From the NCBI GenBank assembly GCA_001931905.2, contig MSJI02000538.1, positions 185,376 to 249,375 of the forward strand: a DNA stretch of 64,000 nt. Reading direction: 5' to 3'. This document shows positions 1-14,631 of the stretch, piece after piece. Below the pieces are notes generated by a model, which was given only the letters and a program-made list of their open reading frames with translations, made no database searches and was not told the DNA's origin. A program made the translations under genes and the position numbers. Numbering within the stretch: position 1 is the stretch's first letter; each line of letters opens with the position of its first letter. The DNA is from Cladosporium sp. IMV 00045 (Eukaryota > Ascomycota > Dothideomycetes > Cladosporiales > Cladosporiaceae).

Positions 1-2
1 AA

Positions 3-2099
3 AACAAAGAAACACCCGCAACACCTACAGCTCCGGTCCCTAAACCCGACGGCAAGCCTGCCCAGCGGTTCTTCGAAGACGAGTCCATTGTCAAGGCAGA
101 CCCAACAGCTATCTTTGGCAAGACAAAGGTCGATCTCGGTGTACGAATCTGCAAGCAGGAGTTCGGTCTCACTTGTCAACCGATTGCGAGGGTAGATGCA
201 ACAGCTCAGTTGGAGGACTTTTACTTCACCATTCACACACTTGACAGCGAGGAGCAAGGGCACTTCTTCGCTATGTCCGCGGTGCTGACGAAGCTGAGCA
301 CGCACGTCAAACATGTCTACTCTCGCGAACCAACATTCAGCTTCGACATGGACTCGATCGTCATGTCTTTGATGAACAGCAAGCATTTCAGCGGAGTCAA
401 TGGAATCTCTGCGATCCTAAAGATCAACCCAACCAAGACGTCCATCAACGCCAAGCAGCTGCAGGATGTCTTACTGTTCCGCGAGATCTGGCTACCTCCA
501 GAGATCCGCAACGCACAAGCGTCAAGCCACCAAGGACCGCAGCAGACTCAATCCGATGACTACCTGGTTCAGCGCTACCAGAACGTAGCTGCTGCTGCAG
601 CCTTTCCATGGAATGCCACGGTTTCCATCGCAGAACTCGGGGTGGACCTCGATCTTGGTCAGAGCATTGGCAAGTCCTCGTTCACGATATCCAATCTTTG
701 GGCATCTTCTCAGAAAACATCGAATGCAGAGCAAAACCTTTGTATCGGAATCGACGATGTCGCGGCGAATAGCCATGGCCGCATGAGTGGGTTCATCCAG
801 CTCAACAAATTCGGCGTGCGAACTTCTATCCGCTGGCCAGAGGAGTCACAAAATACACGCCAGACGCCACTCATCCAGGCATCCGTCGGCTTCCAGAGGC
901 TGCGTGCCAAAGCTGCATTCGATTACCAAGCTTTCGCCTTCGGAGATATCGAGGGATTCGACTTCCTTATGTACAATGTACGCGACACCCGAGCCACTGA
1001 CCGAGACAGGTTGGTCGCCGTGCTCGACTGCGCCAAAGCTTATGTATTCTGCACATCAACAAGTCCAGCACAGGCGTATGGTCTGTACCAGGCATTTGAT
1101 CGCCTCATTCAGGAAAAGCAAGCTGCATTCGAGCATTCGCTCAAGGACATTGAGAAGCAGTTGCGCCGTGACAGTACGGCGGCGGCGACCCGTGCCGCAG
1201 CACCCCAGGCGCAACAAGCAACAGCTAAGCTCACACCCACGGAAAGCCGCACACCGTTTGCTCTGAATACAGACGTTGTGGTGACAGTTGGTGCCATCAG
1301 CGTGGGTGCCTTCCCTGGCACTTTCTTCGACAGCCAGGTTCTCAAGTTAGAAGCCAACAACATCCAGGCTCGATTCGCCGTCGGTCTAGAGAAAGGCAGA
1401 ATTCACAGCGGCTTGGGCATGACTCTCGGACAATTGCAAGTCGCACTCGGATCCGCCAAACGAGTCACCGTCCCCAAAACCCTGGGAGACATCACCGTCG
1501 ACGAAGTGATCAGCAGCGCCGTCAACTCCAAAGGCGGCACCATCCTGCGCGTCCCCAAAGTCGTGGCCTCCATGCAAACCTGGCAAGCGCCCGACTCCAA
1601 CGATGTGGAATACGTCTTCAAATCCCTCTTCGAAGGCAAAATCGACGTCGGCTGGAACCTCTCGCGCATCAACTTCATCAAAGGCATGTACGTCAGCCAC
1701 ACGCGCGCGCTCGCATCCAGACTGGGCAAGCCGCTTCCCGAATCCGCCGTCAAAATCACCGCAGGGCCACAAAAGGACACCGCCGAAGGCAAAGAAGGCG
1801 AGGACGACGCGCCAAAGGACACCGTCAAACCGCCCGGCAGCGAGAACGAGCAGCAGAAGATCACGGCAGAAGTCAACCTGCCGCAATCGCGGTACGAGTA
1901 CAAGGCCCTGGAGCCGCCGATTATCGAGACGCCGCAGCTGCGCGATATGGGCGAGGCGACGCCGCCGCTGGAGTGGATTGGTTTGCACCGCGATCGCTTG
2001 CCGAATGTGACGCATCAGATTATCATTGTGAGTTTGTTGGAGGTCGCGAAGGAGGTGGAGGATGCTTATGGGCGGATTTTGGGGAGTTCGGGATCGTGA
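3..2099 (+). CDS. CSF1: Csf1/BLTP1-type bridge-like lipid transfer protein, C-terminal part
   Basis: The reading frame is open from base 3 to the TGA at 2097-2099, giving the last 698 residues of a protein that starts left of the window. There is no real start here; the frame simply enters from the edge. The C-terminus (about residues 655-698, with TPPLEWIGLHRDRLPNVTHQ) matches what I know of fungal fermentation-associated Csf1 proteins, which are about 3000 residues long. The family (yeast Csf1, animal Tweek/KIAA1109) forms hydrophobic bridges that move lipids between ER and other membranes. The segment mixes beta-rich folded stretches with acidic and Lys/Glu-rich linkers, for example around 1780-1860. 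Identification is from C-terminal motif memory; the N-terminal anchor is not visible. Confidence 0.82.
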   Translation, partial: NKETPATPTAPVPKPDGKPAQRFFEDESIVKADPTAIFGKTKVDLGVRICKQEFGLTCQPIARVDATAQLEDFYFTIHTLDSEEQGHFFAMSAVLTKLSTHVKHVYSREPTFSFDMDSIVMSLMNSKHFSGVNGISAILKINPTKTSINAKQLQDVLLFREIWLPPEIRNAQASSHQGPQQTQSDDYLVQRYQNVAAAAAFPWNATVSIAELGVDLDLGQSIGKSSFTISNLWASSQKTSNAEQNLCIGIDDVAANSHGRMSGFIQLNKFGVRTSIRWPEESQNTRQTPLIQASVGFQRLRAKAAFDYQAFAFGDIEGFDFLMYNVRDTRATDRDRLVAVLDCAKAYVFCTSTSPAQAYGLYQAFDRLIQEKQAAFEHSLKDIEKQLRRDSTAAATRAAAPQAQQATAKLTPTESRTPFALNTDVVVTVGAISVGAFPGTFFDSQVLKLEANNIQARFAVGLEKGRIHSGLGMTLGQLQVALGSAKRVTVPKTLGDITVDEVISSAVNSKGGTILRVPKVVASMQTWQAPDSNDVEYVFKSLFEGKIDVGWNLSRINFIKGMYVSHTRALASRLGKPLPESAVKITAGPQKDTAEGKEGEDDAPKDTVKPPGSENEQQKITAEVNLPQSRYEYKALEPPIIETPQLRDMGEATPPLEWIGLHRDRLPNVTHQIIIVSLLEVAKEVEDAYGRILGSSGS

Positions 2100-3281
2100 G
2101 AGCTGTTTTTGTGGTTTTCGTTTCTTTTTTTTATTGGCATTATTCAGCGAGGCGTTGGCGGTATGTGGGTGTGAAGACTGCACATGTGCATATTATTGTA
2201 TATGTATATGTGTAATTTATGCGGATTCATTCATGCAATCGTCCATATTTGGGTGGTTATCGCACAGCTGGATTGTTCTACTACCTCCTACCAAGGTACC
2301 TGTTTCTGTGGCACTAGCTATCATGATTTAACAGGGCATAGCAACCATCCGTATTGATTTATGTTATATCGGTTGAAAACTCAAAAACCAAGCTTCCCAT
2401 GAATCACCACCTGTTTTTGCTTGCACAGGCAAGCTGGTATATGCGCGTTTCTTCTGGGGATATCGCCTATCTCATCGCCCTCACAGCGACAACTTCGCTA
2501 ACTGGCGGCTATGCATATCAAAAATCTTCACTCCACATGCATGCACAATAGCCAATGATATAGCGCTGTTGGTACGCGTCTGCGGTCAGCGAAGCCAGAC
2601 CAGCCCGGCCACCCACAGCAAGGGTGGAGACGATGTTGCCACCGGTGGACTAATCCGGATGCGAAGTGAGGTGGGAAAAAGCAGAGTAGGAGTATCTCAC
2701 CGGGATAGAGTCTCGAGTGTGGTATGCAGTGGTATTTTGCAGCCCAATGCTTGCCAGCACTAGAGGGATGGATGAGGTATGGATGAAGCAAGACATCAAC
2801 ATGTGACTCACCTGAACCCACCCGCAGCAACGACTTGTCCGCATCTCACGCTCTCACGCTGCCGTCCCCCGACAGAGATCGAGGGATCGCCACTCGCCTG
2901 CTGTCATACAGTGGGAATCGAGCTCTTCAAAAGTTTCCCCTCTCTGTTGCGTGCCTCAGGCCACCGCTATCGCTGTGCCCCACCTGACAAAACTGAGCTA
3001 ACGAAACTGCGCGCACACTCACTTCACGCCCAACCTCTGCACCTCGCTCGCCCATCCCACTGCCAGACCATCCACAACGCCTTTGACAGGTTTGTCGCAC
3101 TCCTCGCCATCGCCGCCGGCCATCAACCACAACATCCTATCTGACTCTTCTCCAAGGCAGGCAATAACACACCGGTCCTTTAGTGCTCATACCGGAGTAC
3201 CGCAAGCGGGGCATATACAGCCTCTAGGACAGAGTCCGAAAAACTTTTACCCAAACCAACACCCCCCCAAATACCGCCAAG
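2100..3281. other. Intergenic: CSF1 3' region and EEF2 promoter
   Basis: No supported gene. The left part (about 2170-2220) is AT-rich and suits a 3' UTR and poly(A) region. The right part, about 2850-3280, is pyrimidine-rich as is common upstream of strongly expressed fungal genes. Short open frames here have no homology I recognise. Confidence 0.6.
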
Positions 3282-6002
3282 ATGGTCAAGTAAGTCGACA
3301 CCAGCGAGTCGCCGGATGTGCCAGCGGCCAGAAGAGCTCGAGACGGCGCCTCCGGTGGCTCGCAATAGCAGGCCAGGAACACTGGTGAGATGATAACGGG
3401 TGCTGACAAGATGCGCCCAACAGCTTCACCGTCGAGGAGATCCGTGGTCTCATGGACAACCCCAAGAACATCCGTAACATGTCCGTGATTGCTCACGTCG
3501 ACCACGGAAAGTCCACCCTTACCGACTCGCTCGTCCAGCGCGCCGGTATTATCTCCGCCAAGAACGCCGGTTCTGCTCGTTTCACCGACACTCGTGCCGA
3601 CGAGCAGGAGCGTGGTGTGACCATCAAGTCCACTGCCATCTCTCTCTTCGCCCAGCTCCAGGACGACGAGGACCTCAAGGACATCCCAATCCCCACCGAG
3701 AAGAACGAGTTCTTGGTCAACTTGATCGACTCCCCCGGTCACGTTGACTTCTCTTCCGAGGTCACCGCTGCCCTCCGTGTCACCGACGGTGCTCTCGTCG
3801 TCGTCGACACCATCGAGGGTGTCTGCGTTCAGACCGAGACTGTCCTGCGTCAGGCTCTCGGTGAGCGCATCAAGCCCGTCCTGGTCATCAACAAGGTCGA
3901 CCGCGCTCTTCTCGAGCTCCAGCTCGGCAAGGAGGACCTGTACCAGAACTTCTCCCGTGCCATCGAGTCCGCCAACGTCGTTATCGCCACCTACAACGAC
4001 AAGGTTCTCGGCGATGTCCAGGTCTACCCCGAGAAGGGTACCGTCGCTTTCGGTTCCGGTCTTCACGGCTGGGCCTTCACCATCCGCCAGTTCGCCGTCA
4101 AGTACGCCAAGAAGTTCGGTGTCGACCGCAACAAGATGATGGAGCGTCTCTGGGTAAGTATTTCTGTTTCTTTCTAGAGATTAATCCGTCAGAAACGGCC
4201 GCTAACGGCATTTACAGGGTGACAGCTTCTTCAACCCCAAGACCAAGAAGTGGACCAACAAGAGCGCCGACGGTGTTGAGCGTGCCTTCAACCAGTTCTG
4301 TTTGGAGCCCATCTTCAAGATCTTCGACGTTGTCATGAAGGGCAAGAAGGACGCCGCCCACGAGCTCGTTGAGAAGCTCGGCATCAAGCTCGTCGGTGAG
4401 GAGAAGGACCTCGAGGGCAAGCCCCTCCTTAAGGTCGTCATGCGCAAGTTCTTGCCCGCTGCCGACGCTCTCCTTGAGATGATGGTCATCCACCTTCCCT
4501 CTCCCGTCACTGCCCAGAAGTACCGTGTTGAGACTCTCTACGAGGGTCCCCAGGACGATGCTTCCGCCATCGGTATCCGTGACTGTGACCCCAAGGGTCC
4601 CCTCATGGTCTACGTCTCCAAGATGGTGCCGACCTCCGACAAGGGCCGTTTCTACGCCTTCGGTCGTGTCTTCTCCGGTACCGCCAAGTCTGGTATCAAG
4701 GTCCGCATCCAGGGCCCCAACTACCAGCCCGGCAAGAAGGACGACATGTTCCTCAAGGCTATCCAGCGTACTATTCTCATGATGGGTCGCTACACTGACC
4801 CCATCGAGGATGTGCCCGCCGGTAACATTCTTGGTCTCGTCGGTATTGACCAGTTCCTGCTCAAGTCTGGTACCCTCACCACCGACGAGACTGCCCACAA
4901 CATGAAGGTCATGAAGTTCTCCGTCTCCCCCGTCGTCCAGCGCTCCGTCGAGGTCAAGAACGCCAACGACCTGCCCAAGCTTGTCGAGGGTCTCAAGCGT
5001 CTGTCCAAGTCCGACCCTTGCGTCCTTACCTTCATCACCGAGTCTGGTGAGCACGTTGTTGCTGGTGCTGGTGAGCTCCACCTTGAGATCTGCTTGAAGG
5101 ATCTCCAGGACGACCACGCTGCCGTCCCTCTCAACATCTCCGACCCCGTCGTTCAGTACCGTGAGTCCGTTGAGGGCGACTCCAGCATGACTGCTCTGTC
5201 CAAGTCCCCCAACAAGCACAACCGTCTTTACATGACCGCTTCTCCCCTCGGCGAGGAGGTCTCCAAGGACATCGAGAGCGGCAAGATCGGCCCCCGTGAC
5301 GACTTTAAGGCTCGTGCCCGTATCCTCGCTGACGAGCACGGCTGGGACGTCACCGACGCCCGCAAGATCTGGTGCTTCGGTCCCGACACCAACGGTGCCA
5401 ACGTCCTCGTCGACCAGACCAAGGCCGTCCAGTACCTCAGCGAAATCAAGGACTCCGTTGTCTCTGGTTTCCAGTGGGCCACCAAGGAGGGTCCCGTTGC
5501 CGAGGAGCCCATGCGCTCCGTCCGCTTCAACATCATGGATGTCACCCTTCACGCCGACGCCATTCACCGCGGTGGTGGACAGATCATCCCCACTGCCCGT
5601 CGTGTCCTGTACGCCGCCGCCCTTCTCGCCAACCCCGGTCTTATGGAGCCCGTCTTCTTGGTCGAGATCCAGGTGCCCGAGCAGGCCATGGGTGGCATCT
5701 ACGGTGTCCTCACCCGCCGCCGTGGTCACGTCTTCGAGGAGAACCAGCGTCTCGGTACTCCTCTCTTCTCCGTCAAGGCCTACCTGCCCGTCAAGGAGTC
5801 CTTCGGTTTCAACGCCGACCTCCGCGCCGCCACCTCCGGCCAGGCTTTCCCCACCATGGTCTTCGACCACTGGCAGATCCTGCAGGGCGGCTCTCCCCTC
5901 GACAAGACCACGCTCACCGGCAAGGTCGTCGAGGAGATGCGTGTCCGCAAGGGTCTCAAGGCCGACGTTCCCGGCTACGAGAACTACTACGACAAGCTCT
6001 AA
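3282..6002 (+). CDS. EEF2: Translation elongation factor 2 (eEF2)
   Basis: Three exons: 3282-3289, 3424-4153 and 4218-6002, giving 840 residues, the usual eEF2 length. Exon 1 holds only ATG GTC AA; the first intron (3290-3423) has a GTAAGT donor and a CTGAC branch site, and splicing restores [15 protein letters not shown]. The second intron is 4154-4217. eEF2 is the cytosolic GTPase that translocates peptidyl-tRNA on the 80S ribosome. Visible motifs are the P-loop AHVDHGKS (26-33), switch I region with [12 protein letters not shown] holding the Thr phosphorylated by eEF2 kinases, DSPGH, NKVD, and [14 protein letters not shown] with His696 as the diphthamide site. Codons are strongly C-ending, more so than in neighbours, which signals high expression and also creates long antisense open frames. 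Confidence 0.98.
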
Positions 6003-6755
6003 GCTTGTGCGTAGGTGGGTCAAGACGAAGTACGATGGATGTGGATGGTCAAAAGTTTCGAGCACAAGGATTCCACAACACTGCTGCTGCTCTTAATCGG
6101 GCAGTAAGGCAGTCTTTCTCTCTATAGTTGGCAGATAGACGGCCACGCGATGCAATGATTGATACGATCATAAGGGAAAGTAGAAAAAATAAGATGAAAT
6201 GACAAAAGAGTGGATGGTTCTTTCCTTTTAAACGTTTGGACTTTTTTGAGATGTTGAATCTTCTGCTTCTGTTCCTGCGTTCTTGAATCTTTCCCAATTG
6301 TTTGTTGAGCACATGCATGTTAGCACTCGTTAGAAAACTCATCCAGAGCATTTATCAGCTTTCGAGAGGTTCCGTGTCTTGTTCGCATGCTATGTATTCG
6401 AATTCAATAATAATGCCACGATCGTGAAGAGAAGTATTTACATGTATGAACAGTAGACACCAACGGTTGCAATCTTTAGCGCGACACATGACGGTGTGCA
6501 GCTTATGAGGAAGCGGGCGATGTCTGGACCCTGTGACCGACAAGCAGGCCAGAAGCTTTGGGGGAAACGAGACACAGCATCATCACGAATTGCGCTGCCT
6601 GAAAGTCGACTGCCCACTTCGGGTCTTGGGAGGATTACCAACTCGACAAATACTGGTCTGCACGTGCATTGAAAGAGTGCTGCATTTGAGCAAGATCCAA
6701 CAGGATGTCATAAAACACAGGAGCTGGGAAAACACTTGTCATAGCAAGCAAAGCT
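6003..6755. other. Intergenic: EEF2 3' region and TMEM184 promoter
   Basis: No supported gene. 6170-6300 is A/T-rich, consistent with the EEF2 3' UTR. A CACGTG palindrome lies at 6660-6665, about 90 bp before the next start codon, and may be an E-box type promoter site. Confidence 0.5.
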
Positions 6756-8885
6756 ATGGCTGCCTTGCATACCACCACAACCATGGGAGGCGAACAGAAC
6801 GAGCCTTCGGGCACCGGCTCTGGCTTTGGGAGGATTGTCTTGATCCTGGCCGGCGTCTCATCACTGGTGGCATGTCTCTTGACCGTCCTGTACGTTCCAT
6901 ACACCTGCTGCTTCACCAACACCTACTCTCATGCGCGCGCACGCGACTAACTTCACACCACCACCAGGTCCACCATCCTCCAAACCAAGAACTACCGCAA
7001 ACCCCTCCTCCAGCGCCATGTCATCCGCATCCTCATGCTGGTGCCCATCTTCAGCATCGCCTCCTGGGCCAGCCTGACCTCGCTGCGGGTCGCCTTCTGG
7101 ATCGACCCCCTCCGCGACGTCTACGAGGCCTTCGTGCTCTACACCTTCTTCCAGCTGCTCATCGCCTTCCTGGGCGGCGAGCGCAGCCTCATCATCATGA
7201 TGCACGGCCGCCCGCCCGTCGACCACCTGTGGCCGCTGGACTACGTCCTGCCCAAAGTCGACATCAGCGACCCGCACACTTTCTTGAACATCAAGAGGGG
7301 CATCCTGCAGTACGCCTGGATCAAGCCCGCGCTGGCGATTGCGACCCTCGCCATGAAAGCCACGGGCACGTTCCAAGAGGGCAAGATCGCCGTGGATTCG
7401 GGATATTTCTGGACGAGCTTGATCTACAACGTGAGCATCTGCTGGTCTCTGTACGACCTCGCGCTGTTCTGGGTGTGCATGAGCGCCGACCTGCAGCCTT
7501 TCAGGCCCATGCCCAAGTTCCTCGTCATCAAGGGTATCATCTTCGCGTCCTGGTGGCAGGGCTTTTTCCTGTCCATTCTTGTATGGTTGGGTGCGATTCC
7601 CAGTATCGGTGGCGGCTACACGGCGGACAATCTGGCGGCGGCAATCCAGGATGCGCTCATTTGCTTTGAGATGCCTTTCTTCGCTCTTGCGCAGTGGTAC
7701 TCGTTCAGTTGGAAGGACTTCGCGGATGTTACGATTTCCGACGCTCGCATGCCCATGCGCTTTGCTTTCAGGGATGCTTTTGGACCAAGAGATTTGATTG
7801 AGGATGCGAAGGAGACGTGGAGTGGGAATAAGTACGATTACAGACACTTCGATGCGACGGACAATGTCATGGCACACGAGCAGAGCTCCAGCAGGGCCGC
7901 GAGAATGCAGGCAGGCATGAGATATGAGAGAGGCGGGCGCGGGAAATACTGGATCCCCTCGCCCGGCGCAGACGCCAAACAACCGCTCCTCAGCCGATGG
8001 GCAGACAGCCACGCGAGGACGATGAGTCCCGGCAACGGCGCACACGGAAGTCGATCCAGCAGCCACACCGGCGCGAAGGGCTACGGCACGCAGGAAACTC
8101 CAGAAGAACCCGAACTCGACTCGGAGGAAGAGAGACTGTACACAAACGCCCGCGCCCTCGAGTACGGCGACTGGAACTACCCGGTCATCAACACGCACTA
8201 CGCCTCGCGCGAGGACCGCCTGCACGCCGACCCCAACATGCTCACGCAGAGCACCAACCGCGCCATCCTCCAGCCCACGAAAGACAACAAACAGCGCCGC
8301 AAATCCCGCATCCAATCCATCCAAGCAAACGTCCACCAGCACGACGACCCCGCCGACCAAAAAGACAACGGAGCGAGCAGCTCCTCCGGCAGCAAAACCC
8401 GCGACACCGCCTCCCAACTCCCCGTCGTAGGCAAACTCATGCGCAACCCCTCCTCCACCTCCTCCTCGAAAAAATCCCACTCCTCCCAACTCGTCGACCT
8501 CGTCGTCGAAGATACCGAAGCGGAAGAAATCGAACGCGTCCGCGCGCGCAAAGAAGGCGGGCCCGGCTGGAACAGCGTCGAGCAAAAGCACTACGTAAAA
8601 ACCTACCCTGACGAGCCGGAGCAGGAAGAGGTTAGGCAGGGTTTCAACCCCGACAAACCCGAGAAGAAAATCACGGATGAGAATCATACGCTCGACGAGC
8701 CTTTTGCGCTGAATGATAGTGAGAATGACGATTTGGAGGCGGTCGGCGATGAGGAGGGCGTGGATGAGGTGGGCGGGAGGCAGCCTTGGGAGGAGAGGGT
8801 GGTGGGTGAGGGGAAGGGGAAGGGGAGGGAGAGGGAGAGGAGGAGTCCTGAGATTCCGGTGGAGAGGAATCCGTGGGATGATTGA
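6756..8885 (+). CDS. TMEM184 / OST-alpha family (DUF300) membrane protein
   Basis: Two exons, 6756-6889 and 6968-8885, with a 78-bp intron (GTACGT donor, CTAAC branch, CAG acceptor), giving 683 residues. The first third contains about seven hydrophobic helices, starting with GRIVLILAGVSSLVACLLTV near residue 25, then LMLVPIFSIASWASL and FWIDPLRDVYEAFVLYTFFQ. The sequence GERSLIIMMHG and the following LDYVLPKVD region are typical of the organic-solute-transporter-alpha/TMEM184 family (yeast YKR051W). The role of fungal members is poorly defined; relatives act in membrane transport or trafficking. From about residue 320 the protein is a long hydrophilic, Ser/Arg/Glu-rich cytosolic tail ending in NPWDD. 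An alternative start lies at 6783 (MGGEQ); I chose the first ATG. Confidence 0.88.
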
Positions 8886-9847
8886 GGGGACAAAAGGCAT
8901 GTTTTGTTCATGGAAATTGTAAATGTGACGTTTTTCTTCATAGCGCATTTGTGGTTGATTTACTTGCATGTCACTTCGAGCGATGGCGTTTCGTACCTTT
9001 CTCGTTCTCGTCAACTGGGACTGGTATTTTTAACGTCTTTTACCTGATATCGATTCGATGCAATACCACTTGCACTTGCTGGCTCACTGCTATCCTTCAC
9101 GAACACGAGAATCTTGAGCCCTAGTCGCATGTGACAGAGTCTGTTCGTTCTCAAATTGACAAATGGCCACCTTGAAAGTCCAGAGATCCAGCTTGCAAGC
9201 ACAAGAACACTCACCACACGTAAATTCCACCTTACACATCAACATGGAACATCACATCGTGAAGCCAAGACACTTCCGCCGGACAATGCTTGTATGGCCG
9301 AACTCTCGTTTTCAATCCAGGAAAGTGACTTGTTCCAAACCATGGAATGGAAGAGCACCGCGGTAGGGTTAGGGTTGGGGTAGGATCTGAGTACGCCAGA
9401 CAGAGCCACGGCAAAACGCTATTATCTCGTGCGTTGCTTGCCCAAGAACACTTCGTTTCTTCCTTCGGATAGACAATCAACGCAGAAGAGGTGTGAAGGG
9501 TGTATTCATTCAACCAAAGCAGGACAGCAGGTCGTTTCCACGTTGCTATGGAACGACTGAACACCACAAACGAGGGGTTTCAACAAAAGACCAGGGTACC
9601 CACTCAACAGGAGATGGGAGAAAGTGGGTGGAACAGATACATGATTGAAAGTCATAAAATTCGATTCGGAAAACAGAAAACCACGCTCGATCTGGAAAAA
9701 ACCCTTTTCAATCCCGCAAGTAACATCCCAACCCAGACCAGGTATCTCTCCCACGATTGCAAAACACGCAAAACCTTCCAAAACGCCCTCATTGCCCACT
9801 CCATCATGTCCAAACATAGCGTACGACGTCTCATCCATCAACCCCAT
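8886..9847. other. Intergenic between convergent TMEM184 and MCM3 genes
   Basis: Holds the 3' regions of two convergent genes. A short run of two TTAGGG-like units occurs at 9364-9384. No coding signal beyond unsupported short frames. Confidence 0.5.
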
Positions 9848-12586
<2,739 letters not shown>

Positions 12587-13360
12587 GGTGAATTGCAATC
12601 ACCTCAAGAATGACCTCAATACGCCTTTTCAAGTCTTGGTTGAGACGTGGAGGCGAAAATGGTGGGTAAACGAGCGGTGGGGTGGTGTTGTGGGTGTTTG
12701 TTCTGAGGGGCTTGTTCTGTCGCCGTTCGCTGTCGATAAAGTGCCCCCGAGCAACGGACACGTCCTGACGCGCGACGCGTGCTTTCTTAAAGTGGTCACG
12801 TGGGATAGGTTCTTAGGAAGTTCAAACTTTAAGCTATCTCCTACTATAGAACACTCTTCTCTTACCCAGCTGAGATCCTCTAATTCGGCAGTATGAGCAT
12901 AACTGTTCACAATGAGCTGAGATACTCTCGGATGAAGAACTTGTGGTATCATAGTAGCATTCTTTGCCTTTCGTTCTTCAATCCATCTGTGCATACTGTC
13001 CTATCCGTAGGGTCTTACAGTAGGAGGTAGTCCAGTGCATCCTATCAAACGACCTTCGAACTCAATCGTCCTGCTGCAAACGTAACAAACGTAGCACTTG
13101 TCAGGTAACAGTTTCTTTCCTGCATTATTACCTTATTAACACCGAAGACGACGGGGTTTCGCCCTTCGCCCATACCCGAAATACCAAGATCCTACTCTCA
13201 AAACGCGCAATAAAAAATCTCCAGACCCACCTCTCTTCGGATCCCACCATCCCGCCTTCCGACCATCTCATCACTCCAAACCTCACTTCCAACCCACCTC
13301 ACCACCCCTCGACCCCCAAACCCCCCTCTCCCAACCTGCCAACAGACAATACCTCAAACC
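12587..13360. other. Divergent promoter region MCM3 / DUF423
   Basis: Shared upstream region of MCM3 (minus) and the DUF423 gene (plus). The left 200 bp carry the MCB and CACGTG sites listed separately. From about 12800 to 13140 base composition turns AT-richer; from 13200 to 13350 it is C-rich, as is common just before fungal start codons. No gene seen. Confidence 0.55.
12768..12802. promoter_or_regulatory. MCB (ACGCGT) plus CACGTG elements upstream of MCM3
   Basis: ACGCG at 12768-12772 and ACGCGT at 12775-12780 form a double MluI cell-cycle box about 180-190 bp upstream of the MCM3 start (minus strand). GTCACGTG, a Cbf1-type E-box, follows at 12795-12802. In yeasts, MBF binds MCB sites to drive G1/S transcription of replication genes, MCM genes included, so the placement is functionally sensible. 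Binding is inferred, not shown. Confidence 0.55.
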
Positions 13361-13823
13361 ATGCCCCTTAACTGGTTCACCCTCGGCTCCCTGTCCGCCG
13401 CCTCGTCCGTCGCCTTCGGGGCTTTCGGCGCCCACGGCCTGAAATCCCGCGGCGTGCCGGACGCCAAAATCGCCTCCTGGTCGACCGCCGCGCATTACCA
13501 GCTCATCCACTCGGTGGCCCTGATAGCGGCCGAAACGGCCTTTCCTGGGAAACAGAAAGTCTGGGCCAAGTCGCTGTTGACGGCGGGGATGGTTATGTTT
13601 AGTGGGTGAGTTTGTTGGGGAGATGTTGTGGAAGGGGGTGTTTTTTTTGGGAGGATTTTTGGGGTGGGATGCTGATTGTTTTGACAGCTCGATCTATGGT
13701 CTGGTGCTTAATCCGAATCTGAAGTTTTTGGGCCCCGTCACGCCGATTGGCGGTACGGCGTTGATTGCTGGGTGGATTGCGCTGGCGGTTGCTACGAGGG
13801 GGAGGATTGCGCTGAGGTCTTGA
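13361..13823 (+). CDS. DUF423 family small integral membrane protein (complete copy)
   Basis: Two exons, 13361-13605 and 13688-13823, joined across an 82-bp intron (GTGAGT donor, TTTTGACAG acceptor), giving 126 residues. The N-terminus has the family hallmark AFGAFGAHGLKSR near residues 20-32, followed by hydrophobic helices including LLTAGMVMFSGSIYGLVL and GGTALIAGWIALAVA. DUF423 proteins (bacterial YwdK/YgdD type, found widely in fungi) are small four-helix membrane proteins of unknown role. It is transcribed away from MCM3. Exon 2 is repeated after the gap at 28084-28219; exon 1 is not, which marks the left edge of the duplicated block. Confidence 0.88.
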
Positions 13824-14631
13824 GAGGCGAGGTTGGGTTGATGAGACTTCACGTTCGGGGGGTTGGGTTGAGGTTGCGTTTGAGAAGGGGGTTTGTACGA
13901 TAGGGGAATGGGACGATTATGTGTAGCCGCAGGAGCTGTGCCGCTGCGTGGCGAATTGTGTATATATGTATTATTTGTACAGATGTTGCATGGTGACTCG
14001 CCGGGTCATCGCGACTTGTCGCAACTGGTCTTGCATACAGGTATAGCTGCCGCTTGATAAGATACCTGGCCGATGTCTTGTGCCCCCACGGCAAGCTTCT
14101 ATGGCAGACTTCATGACTTATCTCATAGAACCGAGCTAGAGTCTCGACCAGGAGCTTTGTTTGTCTTGTTACAGCAGGCCCTTGGGATTCTCATCCTTCC
14201 CTGAATACCAACTCCATTTCGAAATCCGGAGTCGATAACGGTCACCAGCTAACAGCCAGCATCATCCTCCGGTTGATTGACGGATCCGGGCTTCGCAGTT
14301 ACCCACATCGCTTGAACGTCGAGATGGTATCATGGTGGCCGAACTGCGTCTAGTCTCATCATTTCACAATCCGCTGCAGGTGCCAACATTGAGCAACTGT
14401 TGGATCCTGCGTCTTTTCTGAGAGCGATGACTAACACTGCGACTGCGCGGACGTGCTCGTGTTGGCGGGTCTCATTTGTTCGTCTCTTTCCATTCACTTG
14501 ACCCTCTGGCAACCGAGCATCCGAGATCCATCCTGTCGATGGCGGCGGTGCTGAGTGTGAATGTCAAGCACTTCGTGCCCACATCGTAATGCTCGAAATC
14601 TTGAACTGATTTCCCGGTCTTCCGCCGGCGT
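13824..14631. other. Intergenic between convergent DUF423 and BUB2 genes
   Basis: Noncoding 3' regions of two convergent genes. The matching stretch at 28220-29009 carries many substitutions and indels, more than the flanking exons, which supports a noncoding nature. Confidence 0.6.

Noticed and set aside
4212..6065. 617-codon open frame antisense to EEF2
   Set aside because: Codon positions mirror the strongly C-ending codons of EEF2; the translation is Val/Leu/Gly/Asp low-complexity with no domain. A shadow of codon bias.
6861..9014. 717-codon open frame antisense to the TMEM184 gene
   Set aside because: Covers the whole sense gene, shows no recognisable domain, and the sense strand has a clear membrane-protein family match and intron.
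9364..9384. TTAGGG-like telomeric repeat
   Set aside because: Only about two units in a 3' region; too short to be an interstitial telomere.
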